Below are positions 26,806 to 36,857 of a stretch of DNA of 64,000 nucleotides, in pieces. Position 1 is the stretch's first letter, and each line of letters begins with the position of its first letter. Made by a program: the position numbers and the translations under genes. Below the pieces are notes generated by a model, which worked only from the letters and a program-made list of their open reading frames with translations, was not told where the DNA came from and did not search any database. The stretch comes from Pseudanabaena galeata CCNP1313. Its GTDB lineage: Bacteria > Cyanobacteriota > Cyanobacteriia > Pseudanabaenales > Pseudanabaenaceae. The stretch spans positions 124,001-188,000 of the forward strand of contig NZ_CP112875.1 in the NCBI RefSeq assembly GCF_029910235.1. Reading direction: 5' to 3'.

Positions 26806-29800
26806 GGTTTTAATATAAGTTGGTAACGAATAGATTGATGATTCAAAGAAATTGTTGGTATTTCGATTTTAGATACACCTGAATTTAATTCGCTATTACT
26901 TAAAATAGACATTGCAACTAAAGCAGGATCATTTTGCCTTGTACCTTGTTTAAAAAGAATCGATAGAGAATCTTTTGCCCTTGTAAATCCTACATAGAGT
27001 TTTCGAGTAGAACTTTCATAACTGTTGTTACGATCAACTCTATCGCCATCTTCTAGAACAAATACATGAGCAAATTCTGAACCTTTAGCACTGTGGAATG
27101 TAGAAAGCACAACCTCTTCTGGTCTGATAGTTTTTGCCTCTTCTAAAAGATAAACAATTTCCTCTTGAGTAATATTTTTGCAGTTATCTAAGGTTGCTAA
27201 CAGAGACTTCCATGCAACATCTTGATCGCTATAGCCAAGCTCTAGTCGAATTTCCTCTAAGTGAGCTATTGGAGCATCAATTAGTAGATTCAGATCTTTC
27301 CTAAGATGTTCTAAAACCTTTTGACCAATTAGGCTATTGGAAGGACGCAAATTCTCTGAGTTGTCATAGAACTGATACGGAATACCAATCTCTTGCAAGA
27401 AATGTTGAAGAAAACGTAAATCGTTCCATCTATGAGCTAATATTGCAATCTCATTGGGTTTTATTTTTTCATGAGAAATTAATTTGTCAATTCTATCTGC
27501 CATCCATTTAGCAGCATGGTAAAGATGGGAATATTCTCCCCATAATATTTCGCCAATACCATCATCAGTACGATGAGCATAGATTTTTCCACCTGTTTGA
27601 TTAATTTGATTATTAGGAATTGCTTTACTGATAAACGCATTCGTAAAATCAACTATGGCGGGAAGAGATCGATAATTTGCCAAGAGACATCTTTCGGGTT
27701 GATCCTGTATATCCCAATCCCTGCGGAATTCGTTAATAAATTTATTGCTACTTCCAGAAAACTCGAATAGATTTTGGTTCGGATCACCTACAGCAACTAG
27801 AAAGCTATCCTGCTGCTCATCTTGATCTTCATCCTTTCGGAAATTGCCTAATAGCTTCACGATTTTATATTGCAATTCATTAATATCTTGATATTCATCG
27901 ATCAGTATGTACTGATAATCAGTTCCATTTTCCTGAAGATGAATAATTAATTCCTGTAGTAACCAAGCAAATTTTGCATCTGTACTTGCATTTCTACCAA
28001 TGCTCTCTGGAGCGTCATTATGCCTCACCCCTGTTAATTTAGAAGCCAAAGCATGAAAAGTAAGTGCGTCAACTTGTGAACCCCGCGCCCCTAAAATTTG
28101 GTATAGCCGTTTTCTTACTTCTGCTGCCGCCGTGCGTGTGTGAGATAAGACTAAAATCCTTGACGGTGATACGCCACTGATTGCAATTAAATGAGCAACT
28201 CTGTAGACTATAGTTCTCGTTTTCCCCGAACCTGGTCCTGCCAAAACTAGCAAAGCTCTACTAGTATCGTCTTTGACAATTTCCTTTTGAGCATCACTGA
28301 GATTGTTAAGTATGTCACTAATTATGGGCGGACTACTAATATCTACATTAGGAAAATATTTCTCTTTAAAACTATCTAAATTCATTAAGAAATAATCTTT
28401 TAGGACTGCTATTCTTTTTTTGCTATCTTCATACTTTAAAACTTCTCGAATAGCATGGACACGCTGAAATTTTTGTTCATAATGTTGACGGAGAGGTTCA
28501 TATATAGATTTGCTCCAGTTTGTCCTACTGCCTTTAACAACATGATAAAGCCTGTCACAGTTAGAATCCCCCCTACCTAGCATAATTAGACCTAAGCCTT
28601 GCATTAAGTTTAATATAGGCATAGGATTTACATCAACTAAATAAGTATTTTCTAATTGCAACTCAACTTCTGCTATATCAATAATTTGATTGTCTGTTCT
28701 ACTCCATTTTTTTGCATCAAAAATTTGACTTAGAGCTATTTCTATTGTCTCAACACGGCTAACGGCAACATTACAAGCTTCCGAACTTACTTTTATCCAA
28801 TGACTAAAGGATTGATTGTCATTAAAATATAAATTAATAGTGTTACGACTCTTTCTTTCGTACTTAGCAAGCTTTAGCTTTGTGAGTAGCTTTAAAGCAT
28901 CATTTAGTTTGAAATTAAGATTATTGTTTCTAGATGAGATTTCTTTTTCCAGAGATTCAATACTATTGAGACGAATTAGATTTTCCTCTTCAATGAAGAT
29001 TTCTCGTTCTTGCAGGTCTAGTAAAAAAGCCTGTGTTCTAGCAAAAATATCCTTGATTCTTGTTTTGACTTTCTTCTCGGAATACTTAAAAGCAATCTCG
29101 TAGCGCCAAGAAATTATTCCAGATTTTACTAACTGACGTACATTATTGATTATTTTAGTGGGATACATTGGTATAGACAAAGCGGCTTCTTGAACATCCA
29201 AGTTGATAGCATTATCTTTTTGCTTAATCCCAATTTCTTTAAGATACTGAACTAGATTCTTTGATGCTGATGGAATATGACTGGCTAATGCCATATCATT
29301 ATTTAACTGGATATATAAGAGACAAGGACATGATTCTTCTTCCCTGAGCAGATTCCCCTCTTCCAATTGGTAGAGTACAGTTCTTGTTTGAGTCGCCAGA
29401 ATCTCTGGATCATCAGACTCAAGATGCTTTTCTAGATCTAATGTACTTACCCAAGCATCTCCATTTCCTTGCTTTAATTTTTCTTTAATTACACCCCAAC
29501 ATCCTTGCATTGCCTGAGAACTAATTTGAGACTTATTCTCTTGATTAAATGTACGCTCAAAGTCTTCATTGTCTTGAAATAGATATGCTTTACCTTGTTC
29601 TCCTTGCTTACGAGCCAATCTCCCAATCTCTTGTAAATAAGCTTCAGGAGTCGCTGGCGGCGCAATGTGGATCACAGTATGAATACCTTCTCGATCTATA
29701 CCCATACCAAAAGCATTTGTCGCAACTACAACATCTAGTTGTTTATTCTTAAATTTTTGCAGTATCTCTTGCTTTTTTTGTGCTGTAATTCGACCGTGAA

Positions 29801-31451
29801 AAGCTGCCGCTCTCAAATTTGTGCGATCGCAAATAACTTTTGCATATTTCTCAGTCTCTTTTCTGAAACGCGCATAAACAATAGTTACTCCATCAGGATG
29901 TTGATTATGCTCTATTTCTATGATCGACAGCATATTATCCTGTCTGTAATTTTCAGAAACGCTTTCAACATGAGTTGTAATTTCCTTGCGCCATTGAAAA
30001 TATTCTTTGTTTCTAGGAATAATCTCCAATTTCCCAGTAAAAAGCTTTCCACTTCGCTGATCTGAATTAATTTTTTCTACTTTTTCTTTTAAATCTTGGA
30101 TCACCTTATCTGTTGCTGTTGCTGTGACAAATCCCCAACGACAATCATGGATTTTATTTTGATAAATTTGTTTGATAATTCCTGCAATTCGCATAAAATC
30201 AGGACGGAAATCATGTCCCCATTGCGAAAGAGTATGCGCCTCATCTAGTACCCATAAAACTGGCAAACGATGCTTCAAAAGTCTCTGAATAGTTGGCTGA
30301 CGCAATCTTTCAGGAGATAAATAGAGAATATCAACTTTCCCTTGCCATAGGTTATCGATAACTTCTTTCTGTTCATTAAGACTCTGTGTACCTGATAATA
30401 GAGCAACTCTATCAACATAGTTAGGATGCCGTTCCTTTAATTGTTCCTGCAAATTTTGAACTTGATCTATCATCAAAGCTTGCAGAGGAGAAATGATAAC
30501 GGATAGTCCTCTCTGATATTTTGAAAAAAGTAGTGCAGGAAACTGAAACGTCAAACTCTTACCACCACCAGTTGGTAAAATTCCCAATGGAGTTACTTCT
30601 TTACTCAAGAATGCTTTGACAAGTTCTAATTGGTTATCCCGAAAACAATAATTATCGCCAAAAAAGAATTTTAATTCTTTATCTAACTTAATATCTAAGA
30701 AATAGTCTTGTGATAAAAAAGGAAAAGTAATGGCTTCAGCTTCTCGAAATTGAGGAAAAGTTTCTTCAACCCATTTAGGGCGATGTGCCAGAGGTTTATC
30801 AAGATGGTATAGCCAATTTAAAAATATAATTATTCCTAAATTATTGATATTTGGCTTTTTAGGAATAGTTTCCACATATTTTTGCAGTGCCTTTATATCA
30901 GCATCAGGAAATTTTTCTTCAAGATTTTCCCAATCATTTAGCAACTCTCCTTCAGAGATTAAAAGTAAAGGATATCCATCTGGTAAAAGTTGCCAAGCCC
31001 AATAGCAAACTAAAGGAGGTAAAGCCTTGCTTGATTTTTTGATTTTTTGATAAAGCTCAAAACTTTCCCAAGCATCTTCTGAAGGATTTGAAAATCCAAG
31101 TTCTTGGCGATATAGTTTACTAAGTTTATGGGTTTGTTCTCCGATTAAAAAAAGAGCAGATAGCTCAAGGGTATCGCAGATTTTTATATCAAGAGATGAT
31201 GGTAATTGCTTACCAACACTTTTATAGAGTTTGGGTAAATCATGACGACGTATATTATGTCCAAGAATAATTCTTGCATCAACGATTTTCTGAAATATAA
31301 GACCTGAAGCTGATGTTTTTAAATTTCGATTATGGTAATTTTCTCTAGAATCTATTAAGGCGATTTCTGAAAGTTTCCACTTGCCATCTTCTTTTTTCTT
31401 CCTCTCTATATCCAAAAGCAACCAGCCTGTAGGAATATCACTAATCTGCAT
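26802..31451 (-). CDS. DEDD exonuclease-RecQ-UvrD fusion helicase (C-terminus lost)
   Basis: Residues 1-150 resemble a DEDD 3'-5' exonuclease (LLLDIERKK; ILGHNIRRHDLP). Residues 275-640 are a RecQ helicase: Walker A ILPTGGGKSLTFQF near 293, LDEAHTLSQWGHDFRPDF near 404 and FGMGIDREGIHTVIH near 590. Residues 1060-1540 are a UvrD/PcrA helicase: LAGPGSGKTRT near 1070, LIDEYQDINELQ near 1185 and TFHSAKGSEF near 1450. The product could unwind and trim DNA using both superfamilies. The gene once extended to 26318; a MITE cut the last 116 residues. Whether the 1549-residue form works is unknown. It is followed by an RNAP-like fragment in the same direction. Confidence 0.88.
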   Translation of the reverse strand: MQISDIPTGWLLLDIERKKKEDGKWKLSEIALIDSRENYHNRNLKTSASGLIFQKIVDARIILGHNIRRHDLPKLYKSVGKQLPSSLDIKICDTLELSALFLIGEQTHKLSKLYRQELGFSNPSEDAWESFELYQKIKKSSKALPPLVCYWAWQLLPDGYPLLLISEGELLNDWENLEEKFPDADIKALQKYVETIPKKPNINNLGIIIFLNWLYHLDKPLAHRPKWVEETFPQFREAEAITFPFLSQDYFLDIKLDKELKFFFGDNYCFRDNQLELVKAFLSKEVTPLGILPTGGGKSLTFQFPALLFSKYQRGLSVIISPLQALMIDQVQNLQEQLKERHPNYVDRVALLSGTQSLNEQKEVIDNLWQGKVDILYLSPERLRQPTIQRLLKHRLPVLWVLDEAHTLSQWGHDFRPDFMRIAGIIKQIYQNKIHDCRWGFVTATATDKVIQDLKEKVEKINSDQRSGKLFTGKLEIIPRNKEYFQWRKEITTHVESVSENYRQDNMLSIIEIEHNQHPDGVTIVYARFRKETEKYAKVICDRTNLRAAAFHGRITAQKKQEILQKFKNKQLDVVVATNAFGMGIDREGIHTVIHIAPPATPEAYLQEIGRLARKQGEQGKAYLFQDNEDFERTFNQENKSQISSQAMQGCWGVIKEKLKQGNGDAWVSTLDLEKHLESDDPEILATQTRTVLYQLEEGNLLREEESCPCLLYIQLNNDMALASHIPSASKNLVQYLKEIGIKQKDNAINLDVQEAALSIPMYPTKIINNVRQLVKSGIISWRYEIAFKYSEKKVKTRIKDIFARTQAFLLDLQEREIFIEEENLIRLNSIESLEKEISSRNNNLNFKLNDALKLLTKLKLAKYERKSRNTINLYFNDNQSFSHWIKVSSEACNVAVSRVETIEIALSQIFDAKKWSRTDNQIIDIAEVELQLENTYLVDVNPMPILNLMQGLGLIMLGRGDSNCDRLYHVVKGSRTNWSKSIYEPLRQHYEQKFQRVHAIREVLKYEDSKKRIAVLKDYFLMNLDSFKEKYFPNVDISSPPIISDILNNLSDAQKEIVKDDTSRALLVLAGPGSGKTRTIVYRVAHLIAISGVSPSRILVLSHTRTAAAEVRKRLYQILGARGSQVDALTFHALASKLTGVRHNDAPESIGRNASTDAKFAWLLQELIIHLQENGTDYQYILIDEYQDINELQYKIVKLLGNFRKDEDQDEQQDSFLVAVGDPNQNLFEFSGSSNKFINEFRRDWDIQDQPERCLLANYRSLPAIVDFTNAFISKAIPNNQINQTGGKIYAHRTDDGIGEILWGEYSHLYHAAKWMADRIDKLISHEKIKPNEIAILAHRWNDLRFLQHFLQEIGIPYQFYDNSENLRPSNSLIGQKVLEHLRKDLNLLIDAPIAHLEEIRLELGYSDQDVAWKSLLATLDNCKNITQEEIVYLLEEAKTIRPEEVVLSTFHSAKGSEFAHVFVLEDGDRVDRNNSYESSTRKLYVGFTRAKDSLSILFKQGTRQNDPALVAMSILSNSELNSGVSKIEIPTISLNHQSIRYQLILKP

Positions 31452-31662
31452 TATAAAATCTGTTTATTGAGAATTTAGAAACTTAAACTATAAACTAACA
31501 CATTTTTTATCACACAAACTATTTTAACTGGCGACTGCATCCGAGATGAGGGCATTGTATTGGGGCTTTGATTTAGGCGATCGCAGAGAGTTCAAGCTTA
31601 CTTGTTTGGTGGCAATGGATTGTTATAATTTTAATGACACCTTTCTATTACTCCCAAGTGCC
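31452..31662. other. Intergenic region between helicase and FitAB module
   Basis: The divergent promoters of the fused helicase and the FitAB-type module should lie here. No ribosome-binding site stands out for either gene. A frame reaching back to 31546 exists on the plus strand, but it lacks similarity before MSTITIHQLE. Confidence 0.4.
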
Positions 31663-31911
31663 ATGTCAACCATCACCATTCATCAACTAGAGCCAGACAT
31701 TGCCCAACAGCTAGAACAACGCGCCGCCCAACATGGGCGCACCATCGAACTTGAAATTAAAGCAATTCTCAAAAGCGTATTAGCACCCAAAAAGCCAAGC
31801 AATATTGACCTCGCTACCGCCATTAATAGACGCTTTGCAGACTTTGGAGACTTTGAAATCCCCGAAATTCCTAGAGAACCCATGCGTCCCTTACCAACAT
31901 TTGAGCTATGA
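31663..31911 (+). CDS. FitA-type antitoxin
   Basis: The start is placed at the ATG at 31663 because the ribbon-helix-helix pattern begins there (MSTITIHQLEPDIAQQLEQR, then AAQHGRTIELEIKAIL). FitA-type antitoxins bind DNA with this fold and hold a PIN toxin through the C-terminus. It overlaps the next gene by 4 bases (ATGA), so both are translated together. The longer frame from 31546 has no family support. Confidence 0.85.
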   Translation: MSTITIHQLEPDIAQQLEQRAAQHGRTIELEIKAILKSVLAPKKPSNIDLATAINRRFADFGDFEIPEIPREPMRPLPTFEL

Positions 31912-32330
31912 AGATTGTTCTTGATACCAACGTCCTGTCAGAACTGATGAAGCCCCAAGGTTCGCAAACAGTTAAATCTTGGGTTGCTGCCCAGCCTAGA
32001 GAAAACCTATTTACCACCAGCATTAACCAAGCCGAGATCCTTGGAGGCATCGCTATCATGCCAGAAGGTAAACGCAGCAAAGCTTTACAAGAATCTGCAC
32101 AAGCCATGTTTACCGAAGACTTTGTAGGACAGATTTTATTTTTTGATTCAGATTCAGCAAACTGTTTTGCTCAAATTACCAGCGATCGCCGCAAAAAAGG
32201 TAAACCAATAGCTCAAGCTGACGCTCTGATTGCCTCTATATGTCTGGCTAATAATGCAGCGATCGTCACTCGCAATGTTGACGACTTCCTAGACTGCCAA
32301 ATCACAATCATTAACCCTTGGGACTTATAA
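31908..32330 (+). CDS. FitB/VapC-type PIN toxin
   Basis: The 140-residue protein has all PIN landmarks: IVLDTNVLSELMKP (Asp near 5), TTSINQAEILGGI (Glu near 43), QADALIASICLAN (Asp near 104) and VTRNVDDFLDC (Asp near 125). The pattern LDTNVLSELMKP is typical of FitB. It acts as an RNase held inactive by FitA. The module was probably inserted between the two minus-strand large genes. Confidence 0.92.
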   Translation: MKIVLDTNVLSELMKPQGSQTVKSWVAAQPRENLFTTSINQAEILGGIAIMPEGKRSKALQESAQAMFTEDFVGQILFFDSDSANCFAQITSDRRKKGKPIAQADALIASICLANNAAIVTRNVDDFLDCQITIINPWDL

Positions 32331-32373
32331 AATCTAGCCTCTTGATCTACATCAAATTTTAGCCATACCCTCA

Positions 32374-35300
32374 CTACCTTTGCTCTTGTCTCCCCTTTTG
32401 GTTTTCAGCAATAACTTTAAGGGCGCGATCGACATTCTGAGCATCTTTCACCGTCACCTGACTCTGAGCAATTTCTAAACCCTTTTGCACCAGCAATGGT
32501 ACATATTCGATATTTCCCTGCTTCAAGGCTTTTGTATCTAAGGTCAACGTATCTGTAGACTGCTCCCACGTTGCCCTATATTTACCTTCATTTCCTTTGC
32601 GCTCAAATACAAGATTCCCATTCTGAGATCCCACATATTCGCTCGGAGTAGCCAATACTTCACGCCACTGTGATGCAATGTGCTGACTCAGTAACTGACC
32701 ATCCTTAGACATCGCTTGCTGTGATTTTTCGGATATGCTCTCACCTGCAATGATTTCTTGGATGCGATCTACATATTTCTCGCTCTTACCCAGATATTGA
32801 GCAGTTTCTCTCCATGCTTCTAGTTTCTGAATATCAGCAACAATGGAATTTGTGGCTCTCTCGATGATAGGAAATGGCACAATTTTACCATCGACATAAT
32901 CCCCCAACGGCTGAAAGTGCATTCCCCATGTATTGCTATGTCCTTGGAATGTCAGTAATTCCTTAGCCCCATGCTTTTCCATACTCACCCATTGTTTCTG
33001 ATATTCCCCATCAGTCAACATTTCCTGTGAGATTTTGTATTGTTTTCCCACTTGAAAGGCAACTTTCTGTTCTCCTGCATAGGCGATCGCAATATCTCCT
33101 TCCTTAAAGTTATAGGCGGCATAGGGTTCAAATCGCCGCGTTGTGTGAGATCTCCCATGTCCGCGCATTGCTTCAATACAAGTATCCACGGGCAATCGAT
33201 TCACTTCTCCATGCATCTTCAGGGGATAAACCATCTGGATTGGTTTACCCATTATTTCTACTGGTTTTTCTAGCTTTTCTCTCTGGATAGAAGTGACGAT
33301 ACTAACTTCAGGAATTGCCTTGTCTTGATTCTCAGATTGGATTTCTAGGCGATCGCTAGTCTGAGTCATAACTGGAATCGGAGCCGATGTAATTGCTTCG
33401 CGATCTCTCATAGGATCGTATCGGACTCCCATTGCGGCAAGATTCTTCCACGTTAACTCTACTAAACTAGCTTTGACTGCTTGCCCTTCATAGAGATAGG
33501 TAATTCCATTAATCCTGCCGCCAGATTGCACTTGAGCTTTAATCCCAACCTGTTCGGCAGCTAACCTTTCCACAAATTCAGTCATGGTTGGTTGGTTCTC
33601 AGATGCTTTAGCGATCGCTTGTTTCAGTGCAGGAATAATTGCATCAAGGTTGACCGCTTGCTGTACTCGCTCTGGTGACAGTCCATGCCATATTTCAGGC
33701 AGTTTCAGAGAATTGGGATCGAGTACGATGTCAGCATCTTTCTTAGTCGCCGAAAAGTTAATATTTGCTGTAAACTGCGTACCGATTGGCATATAGGCTG
33801 CATCGCTGTGCAGTACACCCATATTTTTCCAGCGATCGCCTTCTTGAACCTGTAGCACCCGCTTATCATAAATCGGACTGTCGGGGTTAGATTCTATACC
33901 CAGTCTGCATACTGCACCTTCATCCTGTTGCCATTGTTTATCTTTCAGTTCATTGGTTTCATACTGCAAGCCAATGATTTTGATTTTATCAATCCGTAGT
34001 TCTTGCAGTCGCATGGTCACTACCTCAGTAAACATCTTGCCCGCGATCGCTCGGTTATTGTTGTGCCACAGTGCCGAAGCTCTACTTTCTCGCTCTGGTT
34101 CTGGAATCGCATCACGCTGCACTTCTAAATACTTTTCTGCATTGGCAAACTTGTCGTCTATGTCATTTCTGGATATTCCTAATTTGAACTCAAGTTTTAG
34201 ATTGGCAAATATTTTGCCCGTTTCTAGGGTTTTGCCATAGGCATCAATGGAGGCGGGTGATATCAGTCCGATGTCCACCTTATTTTCTTGGTCAATAATC
34301 GCGACAGCTTTGAATGGGTATAGCTTTTCGGTTTTCCAATCTTTGTTTTTGGCAACCTGAATATCGACACTAGCTCCTATTCTTGCCATTTCCCAGATTG
34401 GTGAGTCACCATCGGGATTAGTGCTAATCAGGCTGACAATTTCGATGGTGTTGCCTTTAGCAGATGTGGCAGTTAAGGCAATACCTTCTTCATGTTCTAA
34501 TCTGCTACGGCTGGCGACTGCATCAGAAATTAGCGCATTGTATTGGGTTGATACGCTCTTTGCCCATTCTGTCTGAACAGGTGTATGGCTATCTTTTGGG
34601 AAAATATGGTCAAAGCGGTTGTAGTTGCGATCGCCAATCAGACTATATTCTTGATAAATCTGGTTAGCTTGCTCTACCATCCATCCGACAGGATCTTGAG
34701 TATTTGTCTTGATGCCCTCAGCACCAATATAGGCATAGGTATTGTCTTTGCCCTTAATCCATTCTACTTCTTTGTATTTGGCTACTTTCTGACAAAATTG
34801 ATATTCATCTTCATTGACTTTTCTAGCACTTTTGGGCGTATCAACAGCGCGTTGCAAGTTCACCGCCGCCAGACTTTCTAGATGCCAAATCAGTCTCTCT
34901 GTCTGCGTTAAACCTGTTTCTACAGCTTTTTCTCTTTCAGGCTCAGGTAGTTTCGATATGGCAGTAGAAGTCTCGCTGATTTCGACTATTTTATCGCGCC
35001 ACTCATCATTGAGAATGCGAAAGGGCTTCTTGATGTCATTATCTTCAGCAAGTAGTTTTTTGAAATGCGTACCAATGTTCTGCAAATATGCCAACTTTTC
35101 AACATTAGGAAGGTACTGAGTTTCCCACCGTAAGGCTTCCAACCTCATTCCTAAATTGGCAACTCGACCTGTGGGATTGTCAGCAGCATTGACGGCGGCG
35201 CTAGCAATGCTGACAAATCCATGTTCGAGATCGCGGGGAATCTTCTTTTCTTTTTCGACTTGAATTGGTTTGTTCTCTGGCAGATTCTTATCAATGATTT

Positions 35301-36828
35301 CTTGGATTAGGGTTGGATACTGCTCAATGGTTTTCTGGGAACTGGCTTCCTGTACAGGGGTTAGTTGACTGGGAATTATGCCCACGCGATCGCCGTCGAA
35401 GTCGATAACCAGTCGTTTCGCATCATTTGGATTGAGGTAGCAGACTCCTCTCTGCATATAGGCTTCAGGATCTAATTCACGCAGAACCGTGAGGTTATTC
35501 GTAAATACGTCAAAGTTGGCGGCATTGGCGACAGGACTGCGATAGATGGCAACTTCAGATCCATCGGGTAGTCCAGTGAAACTGACTTCACCTTCTTGTA
35601 ATTGGTTATGGGGTTGGGCGATTGCGCTAGGGACATATAGCCCTCCTGTGGCGACTTCTTGCCATTCGCTTTGGAGGAATTCTCGCAGACGTTTAGCGAT
35701 ATCTTCCATTTCTAATACTTGGCAATGACCACCATCAATTAGGTCAGCTTTGAGGATGTCATACAGCCAATCTTTATATTGTTCATTTACTGATGGGTTG
35801 TCTGGCTGTTCAAAGTTATTAGCTTTCGTGTTTTCTTGAATGCTCAAACCTAGTTCTAACGCTAGTTCTGGCTCAATGATTTGATAAATGTTATCGCGCT
35901 CTACTGTTTCTTCTTGCCTTTGCTGTTGTCGCTTTTCGTGGCGCTCTATATATAGTTGCGCTACCTTGCGTGGGTCGGATTGGGCTTCGGCTAGGCGTTC
36001 GGCTTTGATTTTGAGCTTGGGTAGCACGTCTGCTTGGACTCCTTCGGGGAAGAAGACTAGAGCTTGGGTTCCCAGTTTCTGTTCGGTGAATTTAGCATCT
36101 TCTTTTCTTGCCCAGAAGAGGCTGACTTCGTGAATACCTGTAGTGGTGGTTTTGTTGTCGCCTTTGATGCTTGATCTGGCAATTATGCCATCAACTTCTA
36201 GGGCTTGACATAGCAAACTAGCCCGACATGTACCTTTGAAAACACCTTGCCATTCGGGTACTCCCGCCCGAAATTGAAATGGACGGTCTGGTTCTGCTTG
36301 CAGTTGGTTAGCGAGATCTGGGGAGATCAGACTATAGCAATCTCCAAGTTTGCTGGCGATCGCTCCCATTGCTTTGTCACTGATGGTGATTCCATTACTG
36401 AGAATAATGGGCTGCTGTCCCCAATTGGCGGTGTATGTTCCTGTGGCTGGGTCTTGACTTAGGGTTTCATCATCAATAATCAGGATTCGGGCGCTTTTTT
36501 TGTAGATGGAGGTCTTGGCTTCGGATATGGGGATGCTGCCGTAGGCGACAGCATCACTGTGATTGGCGAAGATTTCTTGGCTGACTTTTTCGGCAATGGC
36601 GCGATCGCCAAAGTAGGCGCTTCGACCATTGGCAAGGATCATGTGCAATCCTTGCTCTTGCAGTCGTTCTATGTCTCGGTCAGTGATGCCATCGTACATT
36701 TTACCGACAGCAAGTTTACTAGGATCTACCGTGCTTCCAATCTTCAGTTCGAGGTAGGTATGTTCGACTGTTTTTGTTGGTATTGGTAGCTCTTGCCCTG
36801 TTTTGAGGTCAATTTGTCTAAATTTCAT
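32374..36828 (-). CDS. RdRP/single-subunit RNAP-like large protein (DFDGD)
   Basis: The 1484-residue protein carries two blocks that parallel the double-psi barrels of RdRP and YonO-type polymerases. Block 1: LSNGITIS near 143-150, then PFQFRAGVPEWQGVFKG near 183-199, resembling the RdRP DGxGxIS and FQxRxxxxKG motifs. Block 2: GSEVAIYRSPV near 423, CYLNPNDAKRLVIDFDGD near 463-480 with Asp476, 478 and 480 as likely metal ligands, then NPTGRVANLG. The second half (700-1484) is not recognised. A small gene precedes it by 29 bases. On a plasmid it could make RNA primers or transcribe plasmid genes; activity is inferred from motifs only. Confidence 0.65.
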   Translation of the reverse strand: MKFRQIDLKTGQELPIPTKTVEHTYLELKIGSTVDPSKLAVGKMYDGITDRDIERLQEQGLHMILANGRSAYFGDRAIAEKVSQEIFANHSDAVAYGSIPISEAKTSIYKKSARILIIDDETLSQDPATGTYTANWGQQPIILSNGITISDKAMGAIASKLGDCYSLISPDLANQLQAEPDRPFQFRAGVPEWQGVFKGTCRASLLCQALEVDGIIARSSIKGDNKTTTTGIHEVSLFWARKEDAKFTEQKLGTQALVFFPEGVQADVLPKLKIKAERLAEAQSDPRKVAQLYIERHEKRQQQRQEETVERDNIYQIIEPELALELGLSIQENTKANNFEQPDNPSVNEQYKDWLYDILKADLIDGGHCQVLEMEDIAKRLREFLQSEWQEVATGGLYVPSAIAQPHNQLQEGEVSFTGLPDGSEVAIYRSPVANAANFDVFTNNLTVLRELDPEAYMQRGVCYLNPNDAKRLVIDFDGDRVGIIPSQLTPVQEASSQKTIEQYPTLIQEIIDKNLPENKPIQVEKEKKIPRDLEHGFVSIASAAVNAADNPTGRVANLGMRLEALRWETQYLPNVEKLAYLQNIGTHFKKLLAEDNDIKKPFRILNDEWRDKIVEISETSTAISKLPEPEREKAVETGLTQTERLIWHLESLAAVNLQRAVDTPKSARKVNEDEYQFCQKVAKYKEVEWIKGKDNTYAYIGAEGIKTNTQDPVGWMVEQANQIYQEYSLIGDRNYNRFDHIFPKDSHTPVQTEWAKSVSTQYNALISDAVASRSRLEHEEGIALTATSAKGNTIEIVSLISTNPDGDSPIWEMARIGASVDIQVAKNKDWKTEKLYPFKAVAIIDQENKVDIGLISPASIDAYGKTLETGKIFANLKLEFKLGISRNDIDDKFANAEKYLEVQRDAIPEPERESRASALWHNNNRAIAGKMFTEVVTMRLQELRIDKIKIIGLQYETNELKDKQWQQDEGAVCRLGIESNPDSPIYDKRVLQVQEGDRWKNMGVLHSDAAYMPIGTQFTANINFSATKKDADIVLDPNSLKLPEIWHGLSPERVQQAVNLDAIIPALKQAIAKASENQPTMTEFVERLAAEQVGIKAQVQSGGRINGITYLYEGQAVKASLVELTWKNLAAMGVRYDPMRDREAITSAPIPVMTQTSDRLEIQSENQDKAIPEVSIVTSIQREKLEKPVEIMGKPIQMVYPLKMHGEVNRLPVDTCIEAMRGHGRSHTTRRFEPYAAYNFKEGDIAIAYAGEQKVAFQVGKQYKISQEMLTDGEYQKQWVSMEKHGAKELLTFQGHSNTWGMHFQPLGDYVDGKIVPFPIIERATNSIVADIQKLEAWRETAQYLGKSEKYVDRIQEIIAGESISEKSQQAMSKDGQLLSQHIASQWREVLATPSEYVGSQNGNLVFERKGNEGKYRATWEQSTDTLTLDTKALKQGNIEYVPLLVQKGLEIAQSQVTVKDAQNVDRALKVIAENQKGRQEQR

Positions 36829-36857
36829 AGCATCGGTTCATAGTTAGTCCGCTCTCT

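Noticed and set aside
31546-31662. N-terminal extension of the FitA-type antitoxin
   Set aside because: The ribbon-helix-helix pattern starts at 31663; the first 39 residues have no similarity and would give an atypical length.
32374-36828. DFDGD as a HAD phosphatase motif
   Set aside because: HAD has DxDGT followed by other motifs; here the upstream FQFR...FKG block and the YLNPNDAK lead-in fit RNA polymerase barrels better.
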